DNA of 64,000 bases, from assembly GCF_003003095.1 (NCBI RefSeq), contig NZ_PVTT01000001.1, positions 310,001 to 374,000 of the forward strand, in the 5' to 3' direction. Made by a program: the position numbers and the translations under genes. Below are positions 44,605 to 53,487 of this stretch, in pieces. Below the pieces are notes generated by a model. The model saw only the letters and a list, made by a program, of their open reading frames with translations, did no database searches and had not been told where the DNA came from. Source of the stretch: Hasllibacter halocynthiae. GTDB lineage: Bacteria; Pseudomonadota; Alphaproteobacteria; Rhodobacterales; Rhodobacteraceae. Positions within the stretch are counted from its first letter, which is position 1, and each line of letters starts with the position of its first letter.

Positions 44605-45623
44605 CGCATCCACAACCCTTGAGACTTCAGCCTGTTGCGGACCGCTTGCTCCTTGCGGGGCAGGCCGTCCTCGAAGAGGGCGCGGGCCCTGCGGCCGCGG
44701 TTCTGGTAGAGGAACAGCCTGAACGGATCGTAGCGCTTGAGCACCTTCTTCACCGGGTTCGGCGCGGCCGCGGCCCGAAGCGCCTCCAGCGCGGCATTCG
44801 TTCCGGTCGCCCAAGCCAGCGGCAGGGCGCGCCAGTGCCAAGTGGCCCCGTCGTCCAGCGCGGCGAATCCCGCCCCGGGCCGCCCCCCGCCGAGGGAGTG
44901 GACGACCAGGGGCAGCACCACCTGATCGAGCCACGGGTCGTAGGACTGGAACCGCGCGGCCGCCGGCGGGTCGTCCCGCACCCGCGCGGCCCAGTCGGCG
45001 TATCGCTCCGCGAAGGGGCCGGCTTTCGGCCCGCAGAACCAGCCCGCGTTGAAATAGAGGTTCCGCCGCCAGGCCCCCGGGGGATGGTCCGTATCCAGCG
45101 ACGAGGCGTAGTCGAGGTCGAACATCCCGTAGAGCGAGGCCCATATCTCCTCCCGCTCGGGGCCGTAGAGCGTGTACTCCGTCGGCCAGGTGTCGCTGCG
45201 GTTCATCGAGGCGGTGGGCGCGGAGGTCGCGACCGGCAGCCCGCCGAGAGGCGCGAGAACGGCCGTGTCGCTGTCCAGGAAGAGGAACCCCCGATCCGGC
45301 TCGAGCACGCGCAGCGCCTCGATCTTGTTGCCGTGGGGGTAGTCGTGGCCGAAGCGGCGGCTCTCGAACGGGCGGATCTCGGCCCCGAGGTCGTGCAGGA
45401 GGCCGCGCTGCGCGTCGTCCATCCGCGGATCGTCCGGCCAGAGGGGGCCGGGCTGCGGCTCGGCCACGATCAGCCGTCCCGGAAAGCCGCGGTCGTGCGC
45501 GGCAAGGGTCGCCGCCAGAAGGCACGCCTCGTACCCGACGCGGCCCCGCTGGCCCACCGCCAGAAGATCGAAGCCGCCCCCATCGGGCGGCCGGGCGGGA
45601 TCGACGGTTGGTCCGGGGGGCAT
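44601..45623 (-). CDS. Glycosyltransferase-like protein (340 aa)
   Basis: The protein has a Rossmann-like N-terminus (LLAVGQRGRVGYEACLLAAT, GRLIVAEPQPG) and a DxD-like motif in GFLFLDSDTAVLAPL, as in GT-A nucleotide-sugar transferases. KIEALRVLEPD before it and NAGWFCGPKAG after it resemble the galactosyltransferase-like fold. The family is not certain. The ATG at 45,623 is chosen over an upstream ATG. It overlaps the DapA-like gene by four bases. Confidence 0.7.
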   Translation of the reverse strand: MPPGPTVDPARPPDGGGFDLLAVGQRGRVGYEACLLAATLAAHDRGFPGRLIVAEPQPGPLWPDDPRMDDAQRGLLHDLGAEIRPFESRRFGHDYPHGNKIEALRVLEPDRGFLFLDSDTAVLAPLGGLPVATSAPTASMNRSDTWPTEYTLYGPEREEIWASLYGMFDLDYASSLDTDHPPGAWRRNLYFNAGWFCGPKAGPFAERYADWAARVRDDPPAAARFQSYDPWLDQVVLPLVVHSLGGGRPGAGFAALDDGATWHWRALPLAWATGTNAALEALRAAAAPNPVKKVLKRYDPFRLFLYQNRGRRARALFEDGLPRKEQAVRNRLKSQGLWMR

Positions 45624-45692
45624 GGGACGTCTAGTATGGCGGCTGGCGGGGCGGCGCAACGCGGCCTCGCACGCCATCGGAGGACACGCGTG

Positions 45693-46217
45693 ATGCTCGA
45701 ACTCTTCTTCCTGGGCGGCCTGGTGGTCGCAAGCGTCGTCGGGACGGCCGGCGTCCCGATGCAGCCGATCCCGCCCGCCGCCTTCGACGCCACCCTGCCG
45801 CCTCAGGGCGAAGCCGCGGCCCGGCCCGCCCTGGCACCGATCCCGACCTTCGCCCCCGAGGAGGACACCGGCCAGTTCACCACCGCCGCGGAGGTCCGTC
45901 CGATCCTTTCGCGGACGAAGGATCAGTGGGTCTCCCTCAGGGAGTTCGAGGGTCAGGACCTGCTCTACTTCACGCAGATCGACAGCTGGCGCTGCGGCCT
46001 GTCGGAGGTGCGCGTCTCCGTGAACGGCGGCCCCCTCGACGTCCGCGAGATGGAGCCCTGCTACCGCGACGCCGACACGCCCAACGAGATCCGCGGCGAG
46101 GTGGCGCCCTACCGGACCTACGGCGCGGGCGAGGTGGGGCAGGTCGCGCTGCAGATCGTCTACGACGACGGCACCTCGGACGTGGCCACGTTCGACCGCG
46201 CCCAGATCGAGGAATAG
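45693..46217 (+). CDS. Exported hypothetical protein (174 aa)
   Basis: The protein begins with a hydrophobic segment (LELFFLGGLVVASVVGTAG) that is a signal peptide or anchor, then a soluble domain containing two Cys (SWRCGLSEVRVS, MEPCYRDADTPNEI). CGGAGGACA precedes the ATG. No family is recognised. It is divergent from the glycosyltransferase-like gene. Confidence 0.75.
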   Translation: MLELFFLGGLVVASVVGTAGVPMQPIPPAAFDATLPPQGEAAARPALAPIPTFAPEEDTGQFTTAAEVRPILSRTKDQWVSLREFEGQDLLYFTQIDSWRCGLSEVRVSVNGGPLDVREMEPCYRDADTPNEIRGEVAPYRTYGAGEVGQVALQIVYDDGTSDVATFDRAQIEE

Positions 46218-46225
46218 CGCCCGGG

Positions 46226-46271
46226 CCGCGCCGCCGGCACGGGAGGGGCCCGTCCCTTCCCCCCGGCGCGG
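46226..46271. terminator. Nested inverted repeat between convergent genes
   Basis: CCGCGCCG (46,226-46,233) pairs with CGGCGCGG (46,264-46,271), and an inner ACGGG...CCCGT stem lies between. It sits in the 67-base gap between the exported-protein gene and dctM, which converge. It is well placed as a bidirectional terminator, though without a T-run. Confidence 0.4.
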
Positions 46272-46284
46272 ACCGCGGGGCCGC

Positions 46285-47691
46285 CTAGCCCGACAGCAGG
46301 AGGCGTGGCAGCCACATCACGATGGCGGGGAACGCGACGAGCGCCGCGATGGTCAGCGCATCCGCGATGAAGAAGGGCGTCACGCCGCGGAACACGTCCT
46401 GCACGGAGAGGTCGTCGCGCACGCCGGCCACCACGAAGCAGTTCAGGCCGATGGGCGGGGTGATGAGGCAGAACTCGGCCATCTTCACGACGATGATGCC
46501 GAACCAGATGCCCACCTCGACCGAGGAGAGGCCGAAGGGGCTGTCCGCCGCCGCGACCCCGGGCCCGCCGTTCAGCGCGATCACGGCCGGGAACACGATG
46601 GGCAGCGTCAGCAGGAGCATCCCGATCGCGTCCATGAACATGCCCAGCACCGCATAGGCCAGCAGGATCAGGACCAGCGTCATGTAGGGCGACTGCTCCA
46701 ACCCGCCGATCCAGCCGGCGAAGGCCGAAGGCAGGTCCGCGAAGCCCAGGAAGCGCACGTAGATCAGCACGCCCCAGATGATGGTGAAGATCATCGCCGT
46801 CAGCTTGGCCGTCTCGAGGAGGGCCGAGGCCAGGTCGCGCCATCCCATCCCCTTGGCCAGCGCGATGACGAGGATCAGCGCCGCCCCGAGCGCGCCGCCC
46901 TCCGTGGGCGTGCCGAAGGCGTCGCCGAACGGGTTGTAGACGAAGAGGATGATGATCGCGATCACCCCCACGATGGGCAGGGCGCCCGGCAGCGAGGCGA
47001 GGCGCTGGCCCCAGGTGAACCCCCGCACCGGCGGGCCGAGGCCCCGCCACGCGACCGCCATCCCGACGACGAGCCCGCCGTAGACGAGGGCCGAGAACGC
47101 CCCCGGCACGAACCCCGCGAGCAGCAGCGTGCCCACGTCCTGCTCGACGATGATGGCGTAGATCACGAGGATCGCCGAGGGCGGGATCAGCGAGGCCAGC
47201 GTGCCGGCCGCCGCCACGACGCCCGCGGCGAAGCGCCGGTCGTAGCCGATGGACAGCATCTCGGGGATGGCGATGCGCGCGAACACCGCCGAGGTCGCGA
47301 CGGAGGCGCCCGAGACGGCCGCGAATCCCGCCGTCGCGAAGACCGTCGACACGCCGAGGCCGCCGGGCAGCCATCCGACCCAGCGCTTGGCGGCCTCGAA
47401 CAGCGCCCGCGTCAGCCCAGCATGATAGGCGAGGTAGCCGATCAGGATGAAGATCGGGATCAGCGATAGCGCCTGGGACGCGACCTTGGAATGCGGCACC
47501 TGGCCCGCCTGCTGCGCGGCGACCGAGATGGCCCAGCCCAGCTCGCCCCAGGCGTAGTCCTTCTTCTCCCAGAAGTTCCAGACGAGGCCCGCGAGCCCTG
47601 CGAGCCCTGCCGCGAAGCCGACCCGCATCCCCAGCACCACGAGGACGAGGAGGAGTCCCGTCACCCAGAGGCCCATCTCCAGCGAGGTCAT
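46285..47691 (-). CDS. dctM: TRAP transporter large permease (DctM)
   Basis: The 468-residue protein has about twelve membrane helices typical of the TRAP large subunit: GMRVGFAAGLAGLAGLVWNF, IPIFILIGYLAYHAGL, FAAVSGASVATSAVFARIAI, GVVAAAGTLASLIPPSAILV and IGMLLLTLPIVFPAVIAL. It carries the sodium-driven transport pathway. It is the last gene of a dctP-dctQ-dctM operon on the minus strand. Confidence 0.95.
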   Translation of the reverse strand: MTSLEMGLWVTGLLLVLVVLGMRVGFAAGLAGLAGLVWNFWEKKDYAWGELGWAISVAAQQAGQVPHSKVASQALSLIPIFILIGYLAYHAGLTRALFEAAKRWVGWLPGGLGVSTVFATAGFAAVSGASVATSAVFARIAIPEMLSIGYDRRFAAGVVAAAGTLASLIPPSAILVIYAIIVEQDVGTLLLAGFVPGAFSALVYGGLVVGMAVAWRGLGPPVRGFTWGQRLASLPGALPIVGVIAIIILFVYNPFGDAFGTPTEGGALGAALILVIALAKGMGWRDLASALLETAKLTAMIFTIIWGVLIYVRFLGFADLPSAFAGWIGGLEQSPYMTLVLILLAYAVLGMFMDAIGMLLLTLPIVFPAVIALNGGPGVAAADSPFGLSSVEVGIWFGIIVVKMAEFCLITPPIGLNCFVVAGVRDDLSVQDVFRGVTPFFIADALTIAALVAFPAIVMWLPRLLLSG

Positions 47692-47749
47692 CGTTCCCCC
47701 TTCGCCGGTCGCGCGGACCCCCGGCCCCCCGCGGTGCGGGCCGCGCCCT

Positions 47750-48382
47750 TCATCGGCCGGCCCGCTCCAGGGCGGCGGCCTCGGCGGCGGCGACCTCGGC
47801 CGCGCTCTCGATCAGGGGGACGGCGACGGGCCGCTCCTCGCCCCGGGCGAAGGCCCGTCCGAACCCCCAGAGCTGCAGCGCCAGCCGCAGCGACAGGATC
47901 GCGAAGGCGACCGGCACGACCAGCTTCGCCGGCCAGAGCGGCAGGCCGATGTCGATGGACGAATCGCGCGAGAAGCGCGGCATGTCCCAGTCGAAGCTTC
48001 GCCCGAAATGCTGCCAGGTGCCCCAGCACAGCGCGACCGCCAGCGCGAGCGTCAGCAGCGTCGTCAGCCATTCCGCCGCCCACAGCGTCCGCCCCCCGAG
48101 CCGCCCGATCACGATGTCCATCCGGACGTGCCCGCCCAGGCGCTGCGTGTAGGAGATGGCGAGGAAGGCGATGAAGGGCATCGCCAGCTCGATCCAGTCC
48201 ACGTAGCCCGAGAGGGGCCGGCCCAGGAAGTTCCGCCCCCCGACGCTGACCACCGCAAGGGCCATCAGCCCCAGCACCGCGAGGCCCGCGATCAGCGCGA
48301 GCCAGCCCTCCACGCGAAAGAGCGCGCGGTCGAGGCGGCTCAGCGCGGAGCCGTCCGAGAGGATGTTGGTGGGGCCGGCCAT
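47750..48382 (-). CDS. dctQ: TRAP transporter small permease (DctQ)
   Basis: The 210-residue protein has the four membrane helices of the small TRAP subunit (LIAGLAVLGLMALAVVSVGG, WIELAMPFIAFLAISYT, WLTTLLTLALAVALCWGTW, VPVAFAILSLRLALQLWG) and the conserved GGHVRMDIVIGRLG. It links the binding protein to DctM and lies between them. Confidence 0.93.
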   Translation of the reverse strand: MAGPTNILSDGSALSRLDRALFRVEGWLALIAGLAVLGLMALAVVSVGGRNFLGRPLSGYVDWIELAMPFIAFLAISYTQRLGGHVRMDIVIGRLGGRTLWAAEWLTTLLTLALAVALCWGTWQHFGRSFDWDMPRFSRDSSIDIGLPLWPAKLVVPVAFAILSLRLALQLWGFGRAFARGEERPVAVPLIESAAEVAAAEAAALERAGR

Positions 48383-48427
48383 GGGGTCGGGTTCGGGGCA
48401 GGCCGGGAAGGGCCGGCCCCGCGCCGA

Positions 48428-49429
48428 TCAGCCGTCCTGCTCGACCATGCCGGTCACGAAATCGTAGAGCTCCTGCGCGGGAAGGCCGCGGGCGGCGTTC
48501 TCCTCGATCCAGGCCTGGGCGGCGGGCTCGGCGACGGCTTCGCGGAAGGCGGCGAGGTCCTCGTCGGAATAGGTCACCTGCTCGATGCCCTTCTCGTCCA
48601 GCATCGGCCCCCAGGCGTCCATCGTCGCGCCCTCGTAGTTGGTAACGTAGTAGTCCAGCGCCTCGTCCACGGAGGAGAGCAGCGCCTCGCGGTACTCGTC
48701 GGGCAGCGCCTCCAGCGCGTCGGTGTTCACCACCACGGGGCAGTTCACCGTTCCGGGGTTCAGGTTCGTGGTCCACCAGTCGGCGTTCTCGACGGTGCCG
48801 AAGCTCATGTGGGCGTGGGGGGCGAAGCTCGCGGCGGTGATGACGCCCGAATCCATGGCCTGCCGGACCTCGGACGCGGTCATGGAGGTGGGGACGGCGC
48901 CGACCTCCTCCATGGCGCGGCCGATGCCGCCCGTCGCGCGCACCGCCAGGCCGGCGTAGTCGTCCAGCGTCCGGGGCGCCTCGCCGGTGCCGACGATGTT
49001 GTACTGGGGCAGGGGGCTGGGCATCAGCAGCGTCGCGTTCCAGCGGGACAGATCCTCCTGCACGGCGGGATGCTCGTAGAGGGCCTGGCTGATCTCGCGC
49101 TCCTGCTCGAGGGTCGAGATGCCGAGGAAGGGCAGCTCGAGCACGGTGATCGAGGGGTTCTTGTCGGCGTGATAGCCCGCGCAGAACTGGGCCATCTCGA
49201 AGGCGCCGATCGAGATGCCGTCAAGGTTCTCGCGGTTGTTGGAGAGCCCCCCGTAGGAGATGTTCAACGTGAACTCGCCGTCCGTCTTCTCCTCGACCAG
49301 CTCGGCCAGCTTCTCGACGTGCTCGGTGAAGGCCCGCCGCGCGCCCCAGAGCGAGACGTCCCACTCCTCCGCGAAGGCGGGCAGGGCGGTGGCGGCGGCC
49401 GTGGTGGCCAGGACGATGTGACGGAGCAT
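48428..49429 (-). CDS. dctP: TRAP transporter substrate-binding protein (DctP)
   Basis: The 333-residue periplasmic protein has a signal peptide (MLRHIVLATTAAATALPAFA) and the DctP fold: WDVSLWGARRAFTEHVEKLA, GAFEMAQFCAGYHADKNP, LDDYAGLAVRATGGIGRAME and ALPDEYREALLSS. The Arg in AVRATGG is where TRAP proteins usually bind the substrate carboxylate. The substrate is not predictable. It is the first gene of the dctPQM operon. Confidence 0.94.
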   Translation of the reverse strand: MLRHIVLATTAAATALPAFAEEWDVSLWGARRAFTEHVEKLAELVEEKTDGEFTLNISYGGLSNNRENLDGISIGAFEMAQFCAGYHADKNPSITVLELPFLGISTLEQEREISQALYEHPAVQEDLSRWNATLLMPSPLPQYNIVGTGEAPRTLDDYAGLAVRATGGIGRAMEEVGAVPTSMTASEVRQAMDSGVITAASFAPHAHMSFGTVENADWWTTNLNPGTVNCPVVVNTDALEALPDEYREALLSSVDEALDYYVTNYEGATMDAWGPMLDEKGIEQVTYSDEDLAAFREAVAEPAAQAWIEENAARGLPAQELYDFVTGMVEQDG

Positions 49430-49500
49430 GACGCTTCCTCCCGTTGGGTCGCCCTCTTCGGCGGGGCGGATGCGCGCACACTAGCCATGGGAGGGGGAAA

Positions 49501-49526
49501 GGGAAGGCGCGCCGTGCCGCCTTCCC
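49501..49526 (-). terminator. Hairpin after the PCu(A)C gene
   Basis: GGGAAGGCG (49,501-49,509) and CGCCTTCCC (49,518-49,526) make a perfect 9-bp stem. On the minus strand it follows the copper-chaperone stop by seven bases and is followed by TTTCCCCC. A moderate Rho-independent terminator candidate. Confidence 0.5.
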
Positions 49527-49533
49527 GGAAAGG

Positions 49534-50037
49534 TCATCGGGACGCGGGGGCCGTGCCCGATTCGTGGTCCATGCCCCCGTGGCCGGCCCCATCGCGCGCG
49601 CCCCGGGCCTCGACGTCGAACACCACGTCCAGCCTGCCGGCGTCGCGGAAGGTCAGCGTCGCGGGGATCTCGGCGCCCTCCTCCAGCGGGCCGGCGAGGT
49701 TCATGAACATCACGTGCAGCCCCCCCTGCGCCAGGGTGACGGTCTCACCCGAAGGCAGCTCGATCCCGCCCGCGACCTCGGACATGCGCATGACGCCGTC
49801 CTCGTTCGTCATCTCGTGGAGCTGGACGATCCCCGCCACCTCCTCCGGGATCTCGGCGGAGAGGAGGACGTCGTCCGCGCCCTCGTTCGTGATGGTCATG
49901 TAGCCCCCCGCGACGGGCGCGCCCGGCGGAGTGGCGAAGACGAAGGGGTGATCGACGGTGATGCCGCCCACCGCGTAGTCGTGCGCGAGGGCGGGGGTTG
50001 CCGCGACGAGGATGGCGGCAGCTTGGAAAAGTCTCAT
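49534..50037 (-). CDS. Periplasmic copper chaperone PCu(A)C
   Basis: The 167-residue protein has a signal peptide (MRLFQAAAILVAATPALA) and the PCu(A)C copper site: HEMTNEDGVMRM and later GGLHVMFMNLAG, the H-x-M pattern of the family. A His/Met-rich tail (GAGHGGMDHESG) adds metal ligands. PCu(A)C delivers copper to cytochrome oxidase. A small secreted-protein gene lies upstream on the same strand. Confidence 0.95.
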   Translation of the reverse strand: MRLFQAAAILVAATPALAHDYAVGGITVDHPFVFATPPGAPVAGGYMTITNEGADDVLLSAEIPEEVAGIVQLHEMTNEDGVMRMSEVAGGIELPSGETVTLAQGGLHVMFMNLAGPLEEGAEIPATLTFRDAGRLDVVFDVEARGARDGAGHGGMDHESGTAPASR

Positions 50038-50075
50038 GTCGGCCTCTCTGGCTTAATCGGAAGGGTGCTCGTGGA

Positions 50076-50417
50076 TCAGGCAGGAAGGGGCGGTCCATGG
50101 CTCGGCGGCGGTCCGCGCCAAGTGGCGCGCGCGGGCAGCGCGGGCGGCGGCGGAAGGGCCAGCGCGAAGACGGCGGCCAAGGCCCGCCAGGCGTCCGGCG
50201 CCGCGGCGGGCGGCGGGGGCGGCGCGGCGGGGGCGCAGCGCGCAAGCTCCGGCAGGTCGACCTCGACCGGGACGCCGCCGCGCAGATGGATCACGCGCAT
50301 CCCGTCGCCGGCGCAGATCACGACCCTCTCGACGCCCGGCGCCAGCCCGGCCAGCGCCGCGCCCATCTTCGGCGCGAGGAGCCCCAGGAGCACCGCCAGC
50401 GAGAGAATCAGCCGCAT
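50076..50417 (-). CDS. Small exported protein upstream of PCu(A)C, DUF2946-like
   Basis: The 113-residue protein has an N-terminal hydrophobic segment (MRLILSLAVLLGLLAPKMGA), a motif VVICAGDGMRVIHLR, a second hydrophobic part (AWRALAAVFALALPPPPA) and a Pro-rich end. Single Cys and layout resemble small DUF2946-type proteins seen near copper genes. It is 38 bases upstream of the PCu(A)C gene and likely in one operon. The ribosome site is weak. Confidence 0.65.
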   Translation of the reverse strand: MRLILSLAVLLGLLAPKMGAALAGLAPGVERVVICAGDGMRVIHLRGGVPVEVDLPELARCAPAAPPPPPAAAPDAWRALAAVFALALPPPPALPARATWRGPPPSHGPPLPA

Positions 50418-50615
50418 GGCCCGAGGGGATGGATCGTCCGGCCGGGACGGGCAAGACGTGGCGATTCGTGTCTCGGGGGACACATACGGCGGGGCGGATC
50501 GACCTCTCCGATCCTTTGCGGCGCGTATCGCGGCCTCCACAGTTCCGCTGCGGCAACCGCTTGTCTAAGCTGCCGCCACATTGACGACGAACTTTCATCC
50601 AGAGGACGACATCAG

Positions 50616-51026
50616 ATGCACATTTTCAAAGCCGCCCTCCTGTCGGCGGTCGCCCTGCCGGGCGCGGCATGCGCGAACGGGTTCGGCGAGGATCGGCCCT
50701 GGCAGTTCCGTACGCCGGCCGAGCGGCAGGTCCTCCTGCAGCAGGAGCAGACGCGCCTGAACTTCATGATCTTCGAGCAGTCCGGCCTCGGGGCCGCGGG
50801 CCTCGGCGGGCAGACCGGCAACGCGATCACGATCAGCATCTCGGGCGACGGCGACAACACGATCGACGTCGGGCAGGAGAACACCGGCGACCAGACGATC
50901 CAGGATGCCGAAGGGTCCGGCACGAACACGGTCGGCGGGGCAGGCGCGTCCGCGCCGGCGGCCCTCGCCCCCACGCCCGAGCAAGGGGTGCAGGACGCCG
51001 CCGCGGCCCTGCAGGCGCTGGACTGA
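50616..51026 (+). CDS. Secreted protein with one curlin-like segment
   Basis: The 136-residue protein has a signal peptide (FKAALLSAVALPGAACA). Its mature start WQFRTPAERQVLLQQEQ faintly recalls CsgF, and the centre (ITISISGDGDNTIDVGQENT, then GDQTIQD) has the Gln/Gly/Asn spacing of a curlin repeat. The stop overlaps the csgG-like start (TGATG), so it is co-translated with the pore gene and is a likely minor fibre or nucleator component. AGAGGACGA precedes the ATG. Assignment beyond that is inferred. Confidence 0.75.
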   Translation: MHIFKAALLSAVALPGAACANGFGEDRPWQFRTPAERQVLLQQEQTRLNFMIFEQSGLGAAGLGGQTGNAITISISGDGDNTIDVGQENTGDQTIQDAEGSGTNTVGGAGASAPAALAPTPEQGVQDAAAALQALD

Positions 51027-51958
51027 TGCGGGGCCTCCTCTCCTCCGTCGCCCTGGTCGGCGCCATGGCGTCCTGCGGCCCCCTCCCGCCCGAGCAGAGC
51101 CTGCCACGCGCCAGCTACAACGGCCCGATCCCGGTCGTCGCCGCGACGCCGGCGGACGCTGCCCTCGCCTGCCTCTCCCGCAGCCCGGAGGTCCGGCGCG
51201 ACGGGACGGTCTTCGCCGTGCACCAGATCGGCGACCTGACGCAGAAGATCGCCGTGGACGAGACGGGGGGATACGTCCCGCGCGACGTTGCCGGGATGCT
51301 GGTGACGGCGCTCTCCCGGGCGGGGGTGTCGCAGGTGAACCGCATCAACACCACCGTCACCGAGTTCGAGATCGCCCGCGCGCGCGAGCAGATCCTGGGC
51401 GACGGCGGCCCCGTCTTCGTCGAGGGCGAGCAGCTGCCCTACCGCCCGCTCGAGCGGGGGGCGCTGCGCGGATCGGACGTGGTGATCGACGGCTCCATCA
51501 CGCAGCTCGACTTCAACACCTATTCGTCCGGCGGGCAGATCAGCCTGTTCGGCGCTGGCGCGGGGCGGCGCACCTTCGCGCTGACCGTGGGCGCGGACGT
51601 GCGCGTCACCGACACCCGCTCGACCGAGTTGGTGATGGCGCAGGCCTATTCGAAGCAGGCCGTGGGCGTGGAGGTGTTCGGGTCGGTGTTCCGCTTCTTC
51701 GACGACGAGCTCTTCGACGTGAACATCGGCCGCGAGAGCCAGGAGGGCCTTCATGCCGGCCTTCGCTGGATGCTGGCCGAGGCCGCCTACGACATCGTCG
51801 CGCGCGTGACGGGCCATGACGGCAGCTGCGACGCCCTCCTCCCGCCGGGCGCGGCCGCGCGGCCCGTCGCCGTGCCCGTCGCCGCGCCTGTCGCCGCGCC
51901 CGTCGTCGTTCCCGTGGTCGAGCCGGCGAGCGCCGCGATCGTGGTCGAGCCGGCATGA
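51026..51958 (+). CDS. CsgG-family curli secretion pore lipoprotein
   Basis: CsgG forms the outer-membrane pore that exports curli subunits (HfaB is the Caulobacter relative). The 310-residue protein has a lipoprotein signal (SSVALVGAMASC), the CsgG domain (TVFAVHQIGDLTQKIAVDE, GYVPRDVAGMLVTALSRAGV, GSDVVIDGSITQLDFNTYSSG) and the late VGVEVFGSVFRFFDDELFD. The C-terminus ends in a Val/Ala/Pro repeat not typical of E. coli CsgG. It sits in a three-gene operon next to two curlin-like genes. Confidence 0.9.
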   Translation: MRGLLSSVALVGAMASCGPLPPEQSLPRASYNGPIPVVAATPADAALACLSRSPEVRRDGTVFAVHQIGDLTQKIAVDETGGYVPRDVAGMLVTALSRAGVSQVNRINTTVTEFEIARAREQILGDGGPVFVEGEQLPYRPLERGALRGSDVVIDGSITQLDFNTYSSGGQISLFGAGAGRRTFALTVGADVRVTDTRSTELVMAQAYSKQAVGVEVFGSVFRFFDDELFDVNIGRESQEGLHAGLRWMLAEAAYDIVARVTGHDGSCDALLPPGAAARPVAVPVAAPVAAPVVVPVVEPASAAIVVEPA

Positions 51959-52380
51959 GGGGCGCGATGCTCGCGCTCGCGCTCGGGGCGGCCGCCCAGG
52001 CCGCCCCCGCGCAGCAGGCGGCTTACGACCCGGAGAGCTTCCTCGACGCGATGGTCCGCTACCGCACCCTCGCCGCGACCTGCGAGGAGGTGCTTCCCGG
52101 CTCGCCCATGGGCGACAGCGCGGAGGTGCGCCTGTTCTTCGAGGCTTTGGACCAGGTCGAGCCCGCCGGGACGGATCTGCGGCTTGGGCGGCTCCTGGAT
52201 CGCCTGGTGCGATCGCATGGCGCCTCGATCTGCCAGGAGCGTCTGACCCGCAGCGCCCTTCGCTATGGCCAGGAGGCGGTGCGCTACCAGGCGGGCAAGG
52301 GCGAGGGCTGGCCCAACGCGCCCCGCATCAGCGCAGGGCCGTGGTGCGCGTCCGTGTCCTGCGCGGAGCTGCTCTTCTAG
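51955..52380 (+). CDS. Secreted hypothetical protein in the csgG operon (141 aa)
   Basis: The start overlaps the csgG-like stop (ATGA). A signal peptide (MLALALGAAAQAAPAQ) is followed by a helical domain with Cys in AATCEEV and SICQERL and a Cys pair in GPWCASVSCAELLF at the end. It may serve the accessory role of CsgE/CsgF, but no homology is visible. It converges on the first curlin-like gene with a one-base gap. Confidence 0.75.
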   Translation: MRGAMLALALGAAAQAAPAQQAAYDPESFLDAMVRYRTLAATCEEVLPGSPMGDSAEVRLFFEALDQVEPAGTDLRLGRLLDRLVRSHGASICQERLTRSALRYGQEAVRYQAGKGEGWPNAPRISAGPWCASVSCAELLF

Positions 52381-52381
52381 G

Positions 52382-53416
52382 TCAGCGCTCGATGGCGGCG
52401 GCGTTGCCGACCTGCCCGTGCGCGCCCTGGCCGATGCCGACGGCGCTCTGATCCTGGCTCGCGCCCTGGACCGCCGACACCTCGCCCCCCGCCCCGCCGG
52501 GCGAGGGGCGGATGCTGAGCACGTTCACGAGGTTCGTGGAGCCTTGGGAATAGGCCGTCCCGGAGGCGTCCAGATCGGCCAGGGTCGTGCCGACGAGGAC
52601 GTTCTCGACCGTCTGCGACCCTTCGGAGATCTGCGTCAGGTTCGTCACCGTCCGCGCCTCGACGAAGTTCGCGATGTTGACGCCGTTCTGGTTCAGGCTG
52701 ACCGGGATGCCTCCCGCGGCGTCGAAGGTGTTCGTCACGACCTGCTCGCCGGTGAAGATGCGTGCGACGTCGCGGATCTCGTCGGCGACGAGGACGTTGC
52801 CGACGTTCGTGCCGTCCTGCCGGATGTCGACCGCCGAGGAGGCGTCGTTCACGACGCGCTGCACCGAATCGGCCGGGAACAGCTGCTCGCCCGCGCCGAT
52901 GGAGATGCTGGCCGTCACCACGTTGGCCACGTTCAGCCCTTCCTGCCGAAGCTCGCCTGCGGGCGCGGTGGAGGCGAAGCGGTTCGCGACCGATTGCTCG
53001 GCCCCCGGGCCGAAGGCCTGCGAGATGCGGTCGACCTGCTGCGCCGCGATCACGTTCGCGATGTTCTGTCCGGTCTGCTCGATCGACGCCCCGCCCAGGC
53101 CGCTTTCGGCCAGCAGCGCGTTCTCGACCGTCTGCGTGCCGACGAGGCGCTGCGTCGCAGCGCGGACGCGGATGCCTTCGGTCATCATGACGTTGGCCGC
53201 GTTCGTGCCAGACTGCGCCAGCGCGGTCTGACGGCCGGAGAGGCCCGGGCCGCCCACGGTCAGCGCGCCCATCGCGCCCCCGTTCAAGATCGTGGTGTTC
53301 CGGCCCGTCTGCGCCCCGTCGAAGAGCTGCGTCATGGTCGTGCCGCCGTCCTGGGCGCCTGCCGCCATGGGGATCGCGGCCGCGAGGAGCATCGTGGGGA
53401 TGGTGCGAACGGACAT
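52382..53416 (-). CDS. Curlin-repeat-like secreted protein 1 (344 aa)
   Basis: After a signal peptide (TIPTMLLAAAIPMAAGAQ) the protein is a ladder of repeats. Q-x-G-x-N-x-x-N motifs occur at about residues 68, 114, 158, 200, 243 and 291 (QSGTNAANV, QTGQNIANV, QEGLNVANV, QDGTNVGNV, QNGVNIANF, QGSTNLVNV). Weaker Q-x-V-x-N motifs (QTVENA, QSVANR, QRVVND, QVVTNT, QTVENV) fall between them, giving a unit of about 22 residues. This is the Gln/Asn ladder of curlin amyloids. It lies end-to-end with the CsgG-type operon, its likely exporter. Confidence 0.82.
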   Translation of the reverse strand: MSVRTIPTMLLAAAIPMAAGAQDGGTTMTQLFDGAQTGRNTTILNGGAMGALTVGGPGLSGRQTALAQSGTNAANVMMTEGIRVRAATQRLVGTQTVENALLAESGLGGASIEQTGQNIANVIAAQQVDRISQAFGPGAEQSVANRFASTAPAGELRQEGLNVANVVTASISIGAGEQLFPADSVQRVVNDASSAVDIRQDGTNVGNVLVADEIRDVARIFTGEQVVTNTFDAAGGIPVSLNQNGVNIANFVEARTVTNLTQISEGSQTVENVLVGTTLADLDASGTAYSQGSTNLVNVLSIRPSPGGAGGEVSAVQGASQDQSAVGIGQGAHGQVGNAAAIER

Positions 53417-53487
53417 GGGGACCCTCGGGGCACGCGTGGGGCGGCGGCGGCCTTCCGGCCGCCGCCGCGATCGTCATCGATCCGCGA

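Noticed and set aside
50616-51026. Calling the first gene of the csgG operon CsgF
   Set aside because: Only a short QFRxP resemblance to the mature CsgF N-terminus is visible; the curlin-like centre does not fit CsgF, so no symbol is given.
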